A DNA stretch of 21,955 bases from JAIBJN01 sp035461525 (GCA_035461525.1 DATHVD010000111.1:1-21955), one strand, 5' to 3'; shown: positions 15,172-21,828, counted from the first letter of the stretch. Notes: a model not told the origin generated them from the letters alone. A program made the numbers and translations.

Positions 15172-17019
15172 ATGGCCGAGATCGAGCGGGGCCCGTGGCC
15201 CGACGAGCCGGACGAGGTCTGCGATCTCGTCATGAAGGGCGGCGTTGCGAGCGGCGTCGTCTACCCAGGCGCGATCCTCGCGCTGGCGAAGCGCTACCGC
15301 TTCCGCAACGTCGGCGGGACGTCGGCCGGGGCGATCGCCGCCACGGTCACCGCGGCGGCCGAGCTGGGCCGGCGCGAGGGCCGCGGCGGCTTCGAGCGGC
15401 TGTGCGCGCTCGCCGACGCCATCTGCGAGCCCGGTCGCGTGCTCGGCCTCTTCCAACCGGTCCCGCGCGCGCGGCCGGCCTTCGACCTCGCGGTCGGCAT
15501 GATGGACGCGCGCGCAAAGGGCCCGGGCGCGCGCTGGCGCGTGGCCTCGCTGGCGCTCCGCCCCGTGTGGCTTCCCGTGCTCGCGCTCGCGCTCGCCTGG
15601 CTCGCCGCCGTCTGCGCGGCCGGTTACGCGTTCTTCATGTGGCTCGGCTGGTGGTCGGCTCTCGGCTGGCCGGTCCTCGCCGCGACGGCGGCCCTCGGGA
15701 TCGCGACGCTCGCCGCGGCGGCGATCACAGTCGGCGTCGCCCGTCCCGCCCTGGGGCTCGTCCGGACGCTCGAGGGCCGCGCGGCAGGCTACGGCCTCTG
15801 TCCGGGAACGACGCAGCCCGGCTTCGAGGAAGGCTCGGGCCTGGCCGACTGGCTCCACGAGCACGTCCAGGCCTGTGCCGGCCGCGAGCCGGGCGACCCG
15901 CCGCTCACGTTCGCCGACCTCGCCGCGCCCGAGGGCATGGACGAGCTGCGCGGGGTCGTGCTCCAGCTGATGACGACCGACGTCAGCGCCGGCCGCCCCG
16001 TTCGCCTGCCGCTCCCGGACGACAACCCCTTCCTCTTCGACCCCGAGGAGATCGCCCGCGTCGTGCCGGCGGACGTCGCCGAGTGGATGCGGGCGAACGC
16101 CGAGCGCGTCGAGGTCCGCGGCCGCACCCTCTACCGCGTTCCGGGGAGCCGTATGCCGGTCCTCCTCGCCACCCGCATGAGCCTGGCCGTGCCGGCACTC
16201 CTCGCCGCGGTGCCCTTCTACGAGGAGCGGAAGGGCCTGCCGGGCGACCTCGCCGAGCACTGGTTCTGCGACGGCGCCGTCACGAGCAACTTCCCGGTGC
16301 ACTTCTTCGACGCCCTCCTCCCCGGCCACCCCACCTTCGGGCTCGACCTCATGGGCTCTCCCGACCCGGCGTTCGCAGCGGCGACCGGCGAGGCGGGCGA
16401 CGACCCGACGCTTCGCCACGTGTACCTGCCGGACGGCCCGGCCGGCGAGGTGCCGCTCCGGTGGGCGTCGGTAGGCGGCCTCGGCGGCCTGATCGGCAAG
16501 GTCCTCGACACGGCGCTGAACTGGCGCGACACGATGCAGATGGAGATGCCGGGCTTCCACGAGCGCGTCTGCCACATCCGGCTCTCCGACGCGGAGGGCG
16601 GCCTCAACTTGAGCATGGACGAGGCCGCCGTCCGCGGCCTCATGGAGCGCGGCGCCGACGCCGGCGAGGCCTTCGTTCGTTTCGACTTCGCACAGCACCG
16701 CTTCACGCGGTACCTGACGTTCATGCAGATGCTCGAGGCCGAGCTCAAGAAGGCGCGGGAGCGCTTCGGCTTCGACCGGCCCGAGGGCGACGACCCGCGC
16801 TGGTTCCGCGTCGGCCTCGCCGCCTCGCTCGCGGGCAAGGAGTACCCGTGGACGAACGCCCTCGACCCCACGTGGTGCGCCGAGGCGCGGGAAGCCACGC
16901 AGGCTCTCCTCGACCTCGCCGCCCGGTGGGGCGCCGACCCGCCGCCCGCCCTCGGCTTCGACCGGCCCGACCAGACTCCCGTGCCGCGCCCGGCCCTCAG
17001 GATCGTGCCGCCGGTGTAG
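15172..17019 (+). CDS. Patatin-like phospholipase with transmembrane insertion
   Basis: The 615-aa protein is a Ser-Asp dyad lipid acyl hydrolase. The oxyanion-hole loop is KGGVASG (22-28), the nucleophile elbow is G-T-S51-A-G, and the catalytic Asp is D366 in CDGAVTSNFP (the usual DGG is DGA). Between nucleophile and Asp lies an insertion with two or three hydrophobic helices (about residues 124-190), so the enzyme is probably membrane-anchored and acts on membrane lipids. The C-terminal 240 residues contain LSMDEAAVRGLMERG and similar stretches seen in large patatin-related proteins. The ATG start is preceded by GAGGGAGGGAAGG. No lid or C2-type domain is recognised. The exported repeat protein and a kinase follow in the same direction. 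Confidence 0.87.
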   Translation: MAEIERGPWPDEPDEVCDLVMKGGVASGVVYPGAILALAKRYRFRNVGGTSAGAIAATVTAAAELGRREGRGGFERLCALADAICEPGRVLGLFQPVPRARPAFDLAVGMMDARAKGPGARWRVASLALRPVWLPVLALALAWLAAVCAAGYAFFMWLGWWSALGWPVLAATAALGIATLAAAAITVGVARPALGLVRTLEGRAAGYGLCPGTTQPGFEEGSGLADWLHEHVQACAGREPGDPPLTFADLAAPEGMDELRGVVLQLMTTDVSAGRPVRLPLPDDNPFLFDPEEIARVVPADVAEWMRANAERVEVRGRTLYRVPGSRMPVLLATRMSLAVPALLAAVPFYEERKGLPGDLAEHWFCDGAVTSNFPVHFFDALLPGHPTFGLDLMGSPDPAFAAATGEAGDDPTLRHVYLPDGPAGEVPLRWASVGGLGGLIGKVLDTALNWRDTMQMEMPGFHERVCHIRLSDAEGGLNLSMDEAAVRGLMERGADAGEAFVRFDFAQHRFTRYLTFMQMLEAELKKARERFGFDRPEGDDPRWFRVGLAASLAGKEYPWTNALDPTWCAEAREATQALLDLAARWGADPPPALGFDRPDQTPVPRPALRIVPPV

Positions 17020-17057
17020 ATGAGAGGAGTCTCACCGGCAGCTCGCGTTCCTCTCAT
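17020..17057. repeat. Inverted repeat after patatin stop codon
   Basis: ATGAGAGGA (17020-17028) and TCCTCTCAT (17049-17057) are perfect 9-bp inverted arms around a 20-nt spacer, beginning on the base after the patatin TAG. No T-run follows. The arm centres are 29 bp apart, close to three helical turns, so a dimeric regulator site or an mRNA hairpin ahead of the next gene are both possible. Confidence 0.6.
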
Positions 17058-17108
17058 GAAGACGGGGAACAATCGCCGCCACGACAGCAAAGCAGGAAGG
17101 GAGCCGTC

Positions 17109-17549
17109 ATGGAGAAAGTCATCAAGGTCGCGTTCGGCGGGATGGCGAGCGTGCTCGCCGCCACCGGGCTCCTGCTCGGCTCCGGGGCGGTCGCCGCCGG
17201 GACGACGCAGGACACGTCCAACGCCAACGACCAGGTCGCGCTCAAGCGCGACGAGGACGAGGTCGAGGTCGTCGCCGCCCGGGAGGACGACGACGACGAG
17301 ACATCGGCCTCGCGCTCGAAGTCGAACGACCGCTCGCGGGACATGACCAGCAAGGACCGCTCGCGCTCCCTCGACCGCTCGCGCGACAAGACCGGCGACA
17401 AGGTCGGCAAGCCCGACCGCTCGAACTCGCTCGACCGCTCGCGCGATCGCACGGGCGACCACAACTCGCGCGACGTCTCGCGCTCGATCGACGCGTCGGC
17501 CGACCAGACGAGCGACGCGAGCGACAGCGACTCGAACAGCTTCGCCTAG
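17109..17549 (+). CDS. Exported Arg-Ser-Asp repeat protein
   Basis: No known family is recognised. The 146-aa product starts with a typical signal peptide (MEKVIKVAFGGMAS, hydrophobic core to residue 27, cleavage near AVAA-G). An acidic segment (EDDDDET, 59-65) follows, then a low-complexity tail. The tail holds four copies of S-x-D-x-S-x-D-x-T at residues 72-80 (SNDRSRDMT), 87-95 (SLDRSRDKT), 107-115 (SLDRSRDRT) and 126-134 (SIDASADQT), spaced 15, 20 and 19 residues apart. The last copy loses its arginines and runs into DASDSDSNS. The start is ATG at 17109 behind AGGAAGGGAG. D-x-S-x-D-x-T-G-D units could bind cations, and the RS dipeptides could be phosphorylated; both are inference. The kinase gene begins 10 nt downstream. 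Confidence 0.78.
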   Translation: MEKVIKVAFGGMASVLAATGLLLGSGAVAAGTTQDTSNANDQVALKRDEDEVEVVAAREDDDDETSASRSKSNDRSRDMTSKDRSRSLDRSRDKTGDKVGKPDRSNSLDRSRDRTGDHNSRDVSRSIDASADQTSDASDSDSNSFA

Positions 17550-17559
17550 GCCGGAGCGG

Positions 17560-18501
17560 ATGGAACCCGTCGCCGGCGAGCACGCCGAGCCGAGGCAGGG
17601 GGAGGAAGCGACTCCCCCTGCCGAGGCCTGGGGATTCGAAGAGGAGGACGAGATCGCGCCGCGCCTCCGGGCCGTGCGCCTCCTCGGCGGCGGCGAGCGG
17701 TACGAGACCTACCTCGCCTGGGACGAGCGCCGCCTCGCGCTCGTCGCCGTCAAGGTCGTGCGCCCCAACCTCGTCGGCGACGAGCACGCCCTGCGCGGCC
17801 TCGCGGCCGAGGCCGAGCTCGTCGAGCGGCTCCGCCATCCCGTGATCGTCCGCGGGCTCGGGGCCGTCCTCGAGGGGCGGCCGTACCTCGTCCTCGAGCA
17901 CCTCGACGGCCCCCGGCTCTCGACCTCGATCCGCCGGCAGGGCGCGCTCGAGCCCGAGCAGCTCCTCCCTCTCGGCCTGCAGCTCGCCTCGGCCCTGCAC
18001 TACCTGGAGGAGGAGGGGGTCGTGCACCTCGACGTCAAGCCGAGCAACGTCATCCTCGGCGCGCCGGCCCGGCTCATCGACCTCTCGATCGCGCGGACGG
18101 TCGGGGCGCTCCGGAACGTGAAGCACCGGATCGGGACGGACGCCTACATGGCCCCCGAGCAGTGCGACCCCGAGCGGCTCGGCCCGATGGCCTCCCCCGC
18201 GGACGTCTGGGGGATGGGCGCGACGCTCTTCCACGCGGTGGCCGGAACCCGTCCCTTCCCGGAAGGCGACCGCGACGGCTCGCGCGAGGAGCGCTTCCCC
18301 CAGCTCCACGAGCCGCCCGCGCAGCTCCCGAAGTCCGTCGCGCCCGACCTCGCGGAGCTCCTCGAAGCCTGCCTCGCCTTCGACCCGGCCGCCCGCCCCA
18401 CCTCCGCCGAGGTCGCCGGCCGGCTCGAGAACCTCGTCGCCGGCCTGCCCCAGCGCCCGATGCTGAGCAGGTTCCGCATCCGCCCGCTCCGCGGAATCTG
18501 A
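17560..18501 (+). CDS. Atypical Ser/Thr protein kinase, cytosolic
   Basis: The 313-aa protein is a Hanks-type kinase domain with almost no flanking sequence and no membrane segment or PASTA repeats. The ATP-anchoring Lys is K65 in LVAVKVV. The catalytic loop is H156-L-D158-V-K160-P-S-N163, lacking the Arg of HRD, so it is a non-RD kinase. The magnesium loop is D174-L-S instead of DFG. GTDAYMAPEQ (APE 198-200) and DVWGMGATLFH are standard. The glycine-rich loop is degenerate (LLGGGERYETYLAW). All catalytic residues remain, so activity is plausible and probably not gated by the usual activation-loop contact. The ATG has GGAG 3 nt upstream. It is co-directional with and 10 nt from the RS-repeat gene, so an operon is likely. 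Confidence 0.88.
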   Translation: MEPVAGEHAEPRQGEEATPPAEAWGFEEEDEIAPRLRAVRLLGGGERYETYLAWDERRLALVAVKVVRPNLVGDEHALRGLAAEAELVERLRHPVIVRGLGAVLEGRPYLVLEHLDGPRLSTSIRRQGALEPEQLLPLGLQLASALHYLEEEGVVHLDVKPSNVILGAPARLIDLSIARTVGALRNVKHRIGTDAYMAPEQCDPERLGPMASPADVWGMGATLFHAVAGTRPFPEGDRDGSREERFPQLHEPPAQLPKSVAPDLAELLEACLAFDPAARPTSAEVAGRLENLVAGLPQRPMLSRFRIRPLRGI

Positions 18502-18526
18502 GCCCGGCAGGCCGCCGGCGGCCGAG

Positions 18527-18558
18527 GCGGGCGAGAGGACCCGAACGTCCAGGGGGTT
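18527..18558 (-). repeat. Partial tRNA-Leu 3'-end copy, putative attachment site
   Basis: These bases match 20792-20823, the 3' end of the intact tRNA-Leu gene, in the same orientation. The first 29 positions agree at 27, starting with an uninterrupted run of 14. Two of the next three positions also match, and similarity then stops. The copy covers the acceptor 3' strand, T-arm and start of the variable arm, but no 5' half exists. One mismatch breaks a T-stem pair, so it cannot be a functional tRNA. It begins 26 nt after the kinase stop. Confidence 0.8.
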
Positions 18559-18593
18559 CCCCGGGGTGTGGCGGCGAGTGTCGCCGAAGGGCG

Positions 18594-19118
18594 CTAAGTG
18601 GCTTCCCGCCTAGCTTTCAGGTGCGCGACATCGCGCACGTGACGCATGGCTCCGTGACCTCGTTTCGGGGCGTTGGGCACGGATTGGACACCGCTCGAAT
18701 CGAGCCTGCCGGTCAGCGTCTCGATGAACATGACGAAGTCCTCCGGGTTGTTGCTCGCCGCGGGGACGCTCTGCTCTAGCCGGTCGCGTCCGGCGTCGTC
18801 GAGGCCGTCGATGCTGACGACCACCGGCCGCGGCCTGGACGCGATCGGAGAACCGCCAGACGGTGGGCCGAGCCGCTGCCGCCGCCAGTCTATGAGCTGC
18901 CGCTGACACGTTCGCCCGGCGACCGTCGAGAACGAGGCCCAATAGGACGGCTCGAGCCGCTCCGACTCGCGCCACACCTCGACGACAAGGAAACTGAGGC
19001 AGACCTCCCACTCGTGCGCGTCGAGACGGCAGTTCGAGGCTGAGAGGCTCGCGGTGAGGGCCTTGGCCGCGATCGCCTCGGCGTCGAAGCCGTGAAGCTC
19101 GAGCTTCCCGTTCAACAT
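18594..19118 (-). CDS. Possible sigma-70 region-2-like protein
   Basis: The 174-aa product contains DAHEWEVCLSFLVVEVWRESERLEPSYWASFSTVAGRTCQRQLIDWRRQRLG, quoted here by its key parts CLSFLVVEVW, ASFSTVAGRT and LIDWRRQRLG. The spacing of helices and the FST...R...LIDWRR ending resemble sigma-70 region 2. No helix-turn-helix region 4 follows; the C-terminal 80 residues are of low complexity and may be frameshifted or degenerate. The start is taken as ATG at 19118, 6 nt after TACAAT, giving a leaderless mRNA. A longer GTG start at 19178 exists but would place that -10 box inside the gene. The assignment rests on pattern only. It could be a truncated regulator carried by the tRNA-Leu element. Confidence 0.45.
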   Translation of the reverse strand: MLNGKLELHGFDAEAIAAKALTASLSASNCRLDAHEWEVCLSFLVVEVWRESERLEPSYWASFSTVAGRTCQRQLIDWRRQRLGPPSGGSPIASRPRPVVVSIDGLDDAGRDRLEQSVPAASNNPEDFVMFIETLTGRLDSSGVQSVPNAPKRGHGAMRHVRDVAHLKARREAT

Positions 19119-19124
19119 GGCCGG

Positions 19125-19130
19125 ATTGTA
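19125..19130 (-). promoter_or_regulatory. Putative leaderless -10 box for sigma-like gene
   Basis: TACAAT on the minus strand (five of six consensus bases) is followed by CCGGCC and the ATG at 19118, placing transcription start on the start codon. Just upstream GGAGG-GAT-CCTCC forms a small inverted repeat. Confidence 0.5.
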
Positions 19131-19229
19131 GGGATGCCGCTGGAGGATCCCTCCACCGCTGCCGTGTGCGCGTAACACGAGAGTCGCATCGCCCGCCGGA
19201 ATGTGGCGGGGGTCAGGCGCGGTACGTCA

Positions 19230-19270
19230 AGAAACGGCAAACGGGGCAGGGCGCTGGGCACCCGCCCCGT
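19230..19270 (-). terminator. Rho-independent terminator after 2TM gene
   Basis: On the minus strand ACGGGGCGGG (19270-19261) pairs with CCCTGCCCCGT (19251-19241) with a single bulged T around a 9-nt loop. It is followed by TTGCCGTTTCTTG. The stem begins 14 nt after the 2TM-gene stop codon. The T-tract is interrupted but acceptable for a high-GC genome. Confidence 0.7.
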
Positions 19271-19283
19271 TCTGCCTCGTGGA

Positions 19284-19583
19284 TCAGACAAGTTCCCGCG
19301 TCCGGTCTGAGTACGTCTCGACGCGCCGCTGGCGCATCTCAGCCTCGCGCGCGGCGTGGCGGTAGCCGTACACGTAGTGGAACGTGAGGCCGATCCCCCA
19401 GCCCACGAGCGGGAAGACCACCCACGGGAAGTTCGCCTCCGTGAGCGTGATGAGGAGCACGTTGAGCACGATCAGGCCCGTCATCACGATCCCGTAGACG
19501 GCCGCGTGGATCTTGAACCCGCGCCGCGACTCGGCGAGCGTGTAGCCGAACTCGGCCTTCCGATATTCGTCGGCCGTCAGCAT
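19284..19583 (-). CDS. 2TM domain-containing membrane protein
   Basis: The 99-aa protein has a short N-terminus (MLTADEYRKAEFGYTLAESRRGFKIH), two hydrophobic helices (about residues 27-48 and 52-72) and a charged C-terminal tail. The FKIHAAVYGIVMTGLIVLN start of helix 1 and the PLVGWGIGLTFHYVYGY block of helix 2 match the 2TM domain family, in which the conserved histidines and the GWGIGL-x-x-H motif are diagnostic. The ATG at 19583 is chosen because AAGGAGGT sits 7 nt upstream; the GTG at 19592 overlaps that ribosome site. The function of the family is not established. In related proteins the domain is sometimes joined to histidine kinases or DNA-binding domains; here it stands alone. Confidence 0.87.
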   Translation of the reverse strand: MLTADEYRKAEFGYTLAESRRGFKIHAAVYGIVMTGLIVLNVLLITLTEANFPWVVFPLVGWGIGLTFHYVYGYRHAAREAEMRQRRVETYSDRTRELV

Positions 19584-19599
19584 TGCACTCACCTCCTTT

Positions 19600-19891
19600 C
19601 TCGCTCAATCGTTGCGCGCCCGTGGTCGAGCGGCATCGGGGCGTCTTCGGATCGCTATTCAGGGTTTGTTGGCAGGCCCGGCGTGGGGGCTTCGAGCGTC
19701 CGCCTGCTTCGACGACGACCCCCGACCCCCACCCCGCGCCCTGTGCGCGTAGCCGACAAGCCTATGGAGAGGTTGCTGCACTCCCATGACGGGGCTCGCT
19801 GCCTGACGGATCTAGGCGAGAGGGCAGGGGTCGGCCTGAGTAGGAGCCGCCGCACTCGACGGAAGCCCAACGCGAGTGAGGAGTGCCAGTC
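19600..19891. other. Intergenic region between 2TM gene and integrase remnant
   Basis: This region holds the divergent upstream sequences of the 2TM gene and the integrase pseudogene. A 43-codon frame starting at ATG 19764 (MERLLHSHDGAR...) ends in a TGA that overlaps the integrase ATG at 19892 as ATGA, so it could be the remnant of a small excisionase-type gene. Its sequence shows no clear helix-turn-helix. A C-rich tract occupies about 19721-19742. No promoter could be placed with confidence. Confidence 0.35.
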
Positions 19892-20668
19892 ATGAGAGTC
19901 ACCATCGCTGGCCGCGAGTACGAGGCGGCCGACAAGATCCGCGCGCGGCTGGAGGAGATCGCCGCCGAGTACCCGGGACGAGCGTTCCCGGAGGACGCCG
20001 AGGCCGAGTGGGACACGCTGAACGCCGCCCTCGACCGGGAGCAGCAGCGGAACGAGCGGCTGCGCGAGCTGGCCCGCTTCGTGCTGGACGAAGAGCCGCG
20101 CCGGATCCGGCTCGGCGGGTTGTACCGCGAGGACGTGCCGCTCGCGGCGCTCGTCGACCGCTACCTGCACCAGCACCAGGCCGACCCCGCGACCCTCCGT
20201 AAGCTCCGCTCGGACTTGCGGCAGGCCGTGCGGGCGTTCGGGGACGTGCCGCTCGACCAGCTCGTCCCCGCCGAGTTGGCGACGTGGCGGGCCTCCCTCT
20301 CGCCGGGGCCCGTCACGGCGTCTTCCGCTCGCTCAAGCAGGTGCTCAGGCAGGCCGTGGACTGGCGGATGCGAGCGGAACCCCGCCGACGGGATCCGTAA
20401 CCCGAAGCCGCACCGGCCAGAGGTCGAGACGTTCGCCTCCTGGGACGACGTAGACGCCGTCGCGGTCGAGCTAGGCCCCAGGTACGGCGCAGTGGCTATC
20501 TTCGCCGCAGGGACGGGCCCGAGGCCGGAGGAGGGGATCGCGTTGGAGCGGCGCGACCTCGACCGCGAGAAGCGCGTCGTCGCTGTCGAGCGCGTCTACT
20601 CGCACGGCGCGTTGAAGGCGCCGAAGAAGTCGAGCCGCCAGCTTCGGCGGGTGCCGCTCCGTCGTCGC
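19892..20668 (+). pseudogene. Tyrosine integrase pseudogene with foreign N-terminus
   Basis: The ATG at 19892 has GTGAGGAG 8 nt upstream. Residues 1 to about 70 (REYEAADKIRARLEEIAAEY..., AEWDTLNAALDREQQRN) form a coiled coil reminiscent of the N-terminal arm of HK97-type phage capsid proteins rather than an integrase. A core-binding domain follows (LVDRYLHQHQADPATLRKL, FGDVPLDQLVPAELATWR). Then two compensating indels near 20306-20310 and 20371 scramble the helix that should read RHGVFRSLKQVLRQAVDWRM. The frame then resumes as NPADGIRNPKP and FAAGTGPRPEEGIALERRDLD, which contains the first catalytic Arg. Homology ends at VPLRRR. The later His-x-x-Arg and Tyr motifs are absent, so the protein is inactive. 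It lies 120 nt from the tRNA-Leu gene, its likely integration target. Confidence 0.78.
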
Positions 20669-20790
20669 TCATCTGCTCCATCTCGTGGAACGACGGCGCT
20701 TGCACCTTCAGGCCCCTCCTCGGTCGTTTGGGCGCCTAGTGGACACCGGCCGCGGCTAGACCACCGCGCAAGCGCGCACCAGAGCGCCGA

Positions 20791-20874
20791 TGCGGGCGAG
20801 AGGACTCGAACCTCCAGGGGCTTGCGCCCGACGGGTCCTAAACCCGTTGCGTCTACCAGTTCCGCCACGCCCGC
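20791..20874 (-). tRNA. tRNA-Leu (anticodon TAG)
   Basis: The 84-nt class II tRNA folds completely: acceptor GCGGGCG/CGCCCGC, D-arm, anticodon stem ACGGG/CCCGT with loop TTTAGGA (anticodon TAG, reading CUA), a long variable arm (GGGC-GCAA-GCCC), T-arm GGAGG-TTCGAGT-CCTCT and discriminator A. CCA is not encoded. Its 3' end is the apparent integration site of the neighbouring element. Confidence 0.96.
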
Positions 20875-20913
20875 GGGTGTGAGGAACGATAGCCCGCGGG
20901 TAGACGGACCTTC

Positions 20914-21816
20914 ATGGCAGGGATGCTGGAACGCGAGCGCAGGCAGGAGCGCGACCCGGGCGGGATCTCCCCGCGCGAGTATCCGGGCATCGTCAAGTCG
21001 GCCGTGACGAAGGGGCTCGCCGACGGGATCACGGACGTCGCCGCGGCGCTCGCCTACTACTCGTTCCTCGCCATTCCGGCAGCGCTCCTGCTCGTCCTCG
21101 GCGTCTTCGGCCTCGTCGTCGACCCGCAGCGGATCGAGAGCTTGATGGAGCGGCTTTCCGGCGTCGTCCCGCCGGAAGCGATCACGCTTCTTCAGGACAG
21201 CCTGGAGCGGGTGTCGGAGAACCGCGGCGGCGGCTGGACGATGATCGTCGTCGGCAGCGTGCTCGCACTCTGGACCTCGAGCGGCGCGATGACGGCGTTC
21301 ATGCGCGGGCTCAACGTCGCCTACGAGCAGGACGAGACGCGCGGCTTCGTGAAGCAGCGGCTGGTCGCGCTCGCGATGCTCGGCTGCATGGTCGCGGCGT
21401 TCCTGCTCGTCTTCGGACTCCTCGTCCTCGGCCCTGTCGTCTCGGACTGGCTCGGCGGGGCGCTCGACATGGAGCGGGCGATCGGCTGGGTCTGGTGGAC
21501 GGCGCAGTGGCCGATCCTCGTCGGCGCCCTGCTCCTCATCTTCGCCATCGTGCTGACGCTCGGCCCCAACCTCGGCGGGCGCGACTGGCGCGCGGTCGGC
21601 GTCGGCGCAGCGTTCGCCGTCGTCGTCTGGCTCGCGGCCTCCGGCCTCTTCGCCCTCTACGTCGGGAGCTTCGGCTCCTACAACAAGACCTGGGGCTCGC
21701 TCGCCGCCGTCGTCATCATGCTTACGTGGCTCTGGCTCTCCGGGCTGGCGCTCCTGCTGGGCGCGGAGATCAACGCGGAGCTCCGCCGCCTGGGGACCGC
21801 CCGGGACCGGGGCTAG
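20914..21816 (+). CDS. YihY/BrkB family inner-membrane protein
   Basis: The 300-aa protein has the YihY/virulence-factor-BrkB layout, with about six membrane helices. The signatures are DVAAALAYYSFLAIPAALLLVLGVFG (residues about 41-66), LALWTSSGAMTAFMRGLNVAY, and the C-terminal SYNKTWGSLAAVVIMLTWLWLSGLALLLGAEINAEL ending, given here by its parts SYNKTWGSLA and LLLGAEINAEL. The family was once called ribonuclease BN, which is a misnomer; its real function is unsettled, possibly transport. The start is ATG at 20914, with ATG at 20923 as an alternative, and neither has a clear ribosome site. It is an ordinary chromosomal gene outside the tRNA-Leu element, 12 nt ahead of tRNA-Arg. Confidence 0.93.
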   Translation: MAGMLERERRQERDPGGISPREYPGIVKSAVTKGLADGITDVAAALAYYSFLAIPAALLLVLGVFGLVVDPQRIESLMERLSGVVPPEAITLLQDSLERVSENRGGGWTMIVVGSVLALWTSSGAMTAFMRGLNVAYEQDETRGFVKQRLVALAMLGCMVAAFLLVFGLLVLGPVVSDWLGGALDMERAIGWVWWTAQWPILVGALLLIFAIVLTLGPNLGGRDWRAVGVGAAFAVVVWLAASGLFALYVGSFGSYNKTWGSLAAVVIMLTWLWLSGLALLLGAEINAELRRLGTARDRG

Positions 21817-21828
21817 ACTGAGCCGCGG

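Larger units (their letters stand above)
18527..20874. mobile_element. Decayed integrative element in tRNA-Leu
   Basis: The region is bounded on the left by the partial tRNA-Leu copy and on the right by the intact tRNA-Leu. A tyrosine-integrase pseudogene lies beside the tRNA. This is the standard layout of an element that entered at a tRNA 3' end and regenerated it. The interior also carries a sigma-region-2-like gene and a 2TM-domain gene on the opposite strand. Integrase decay and loss of all other mobility genes mean it is no longer autonomous. The boundaries are inferred from the repeat only. Confidence 0.65.

Noticed and set aside
14818..16698. 626-codon leftward frame opposite the patatin gene
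   Set aside because: It has no recognisable domain, and the opposite strand carries complete patatin motifs.
16218..17462. Leftward frame opposite the patatin and RS-repeat genes
   Set aside because: It is a shadow of the rightward genes; the repeat-protein reading with signal peptide and ribosome site is better supported.
17320..17470. DNA-level repeats considered as a CRISPR array
   Set aside because: They are in-frame coding repeats of 60-nt period with no spacer-like variable segments.
20496..20705. Leftward 69-codon frame with AGGAGG ahead of its GTG
   Set aside because: The ribosome-like site is good, but nearly all of the frame is antisense to the integrase remnant and turns Arg/Ser-rich.
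20596..20868. Leftward frame beginning MAELVDATGLGPVG
   Set aside because: Its start lies within and is read from the tRNA-Leu gene, a well-known artefact.
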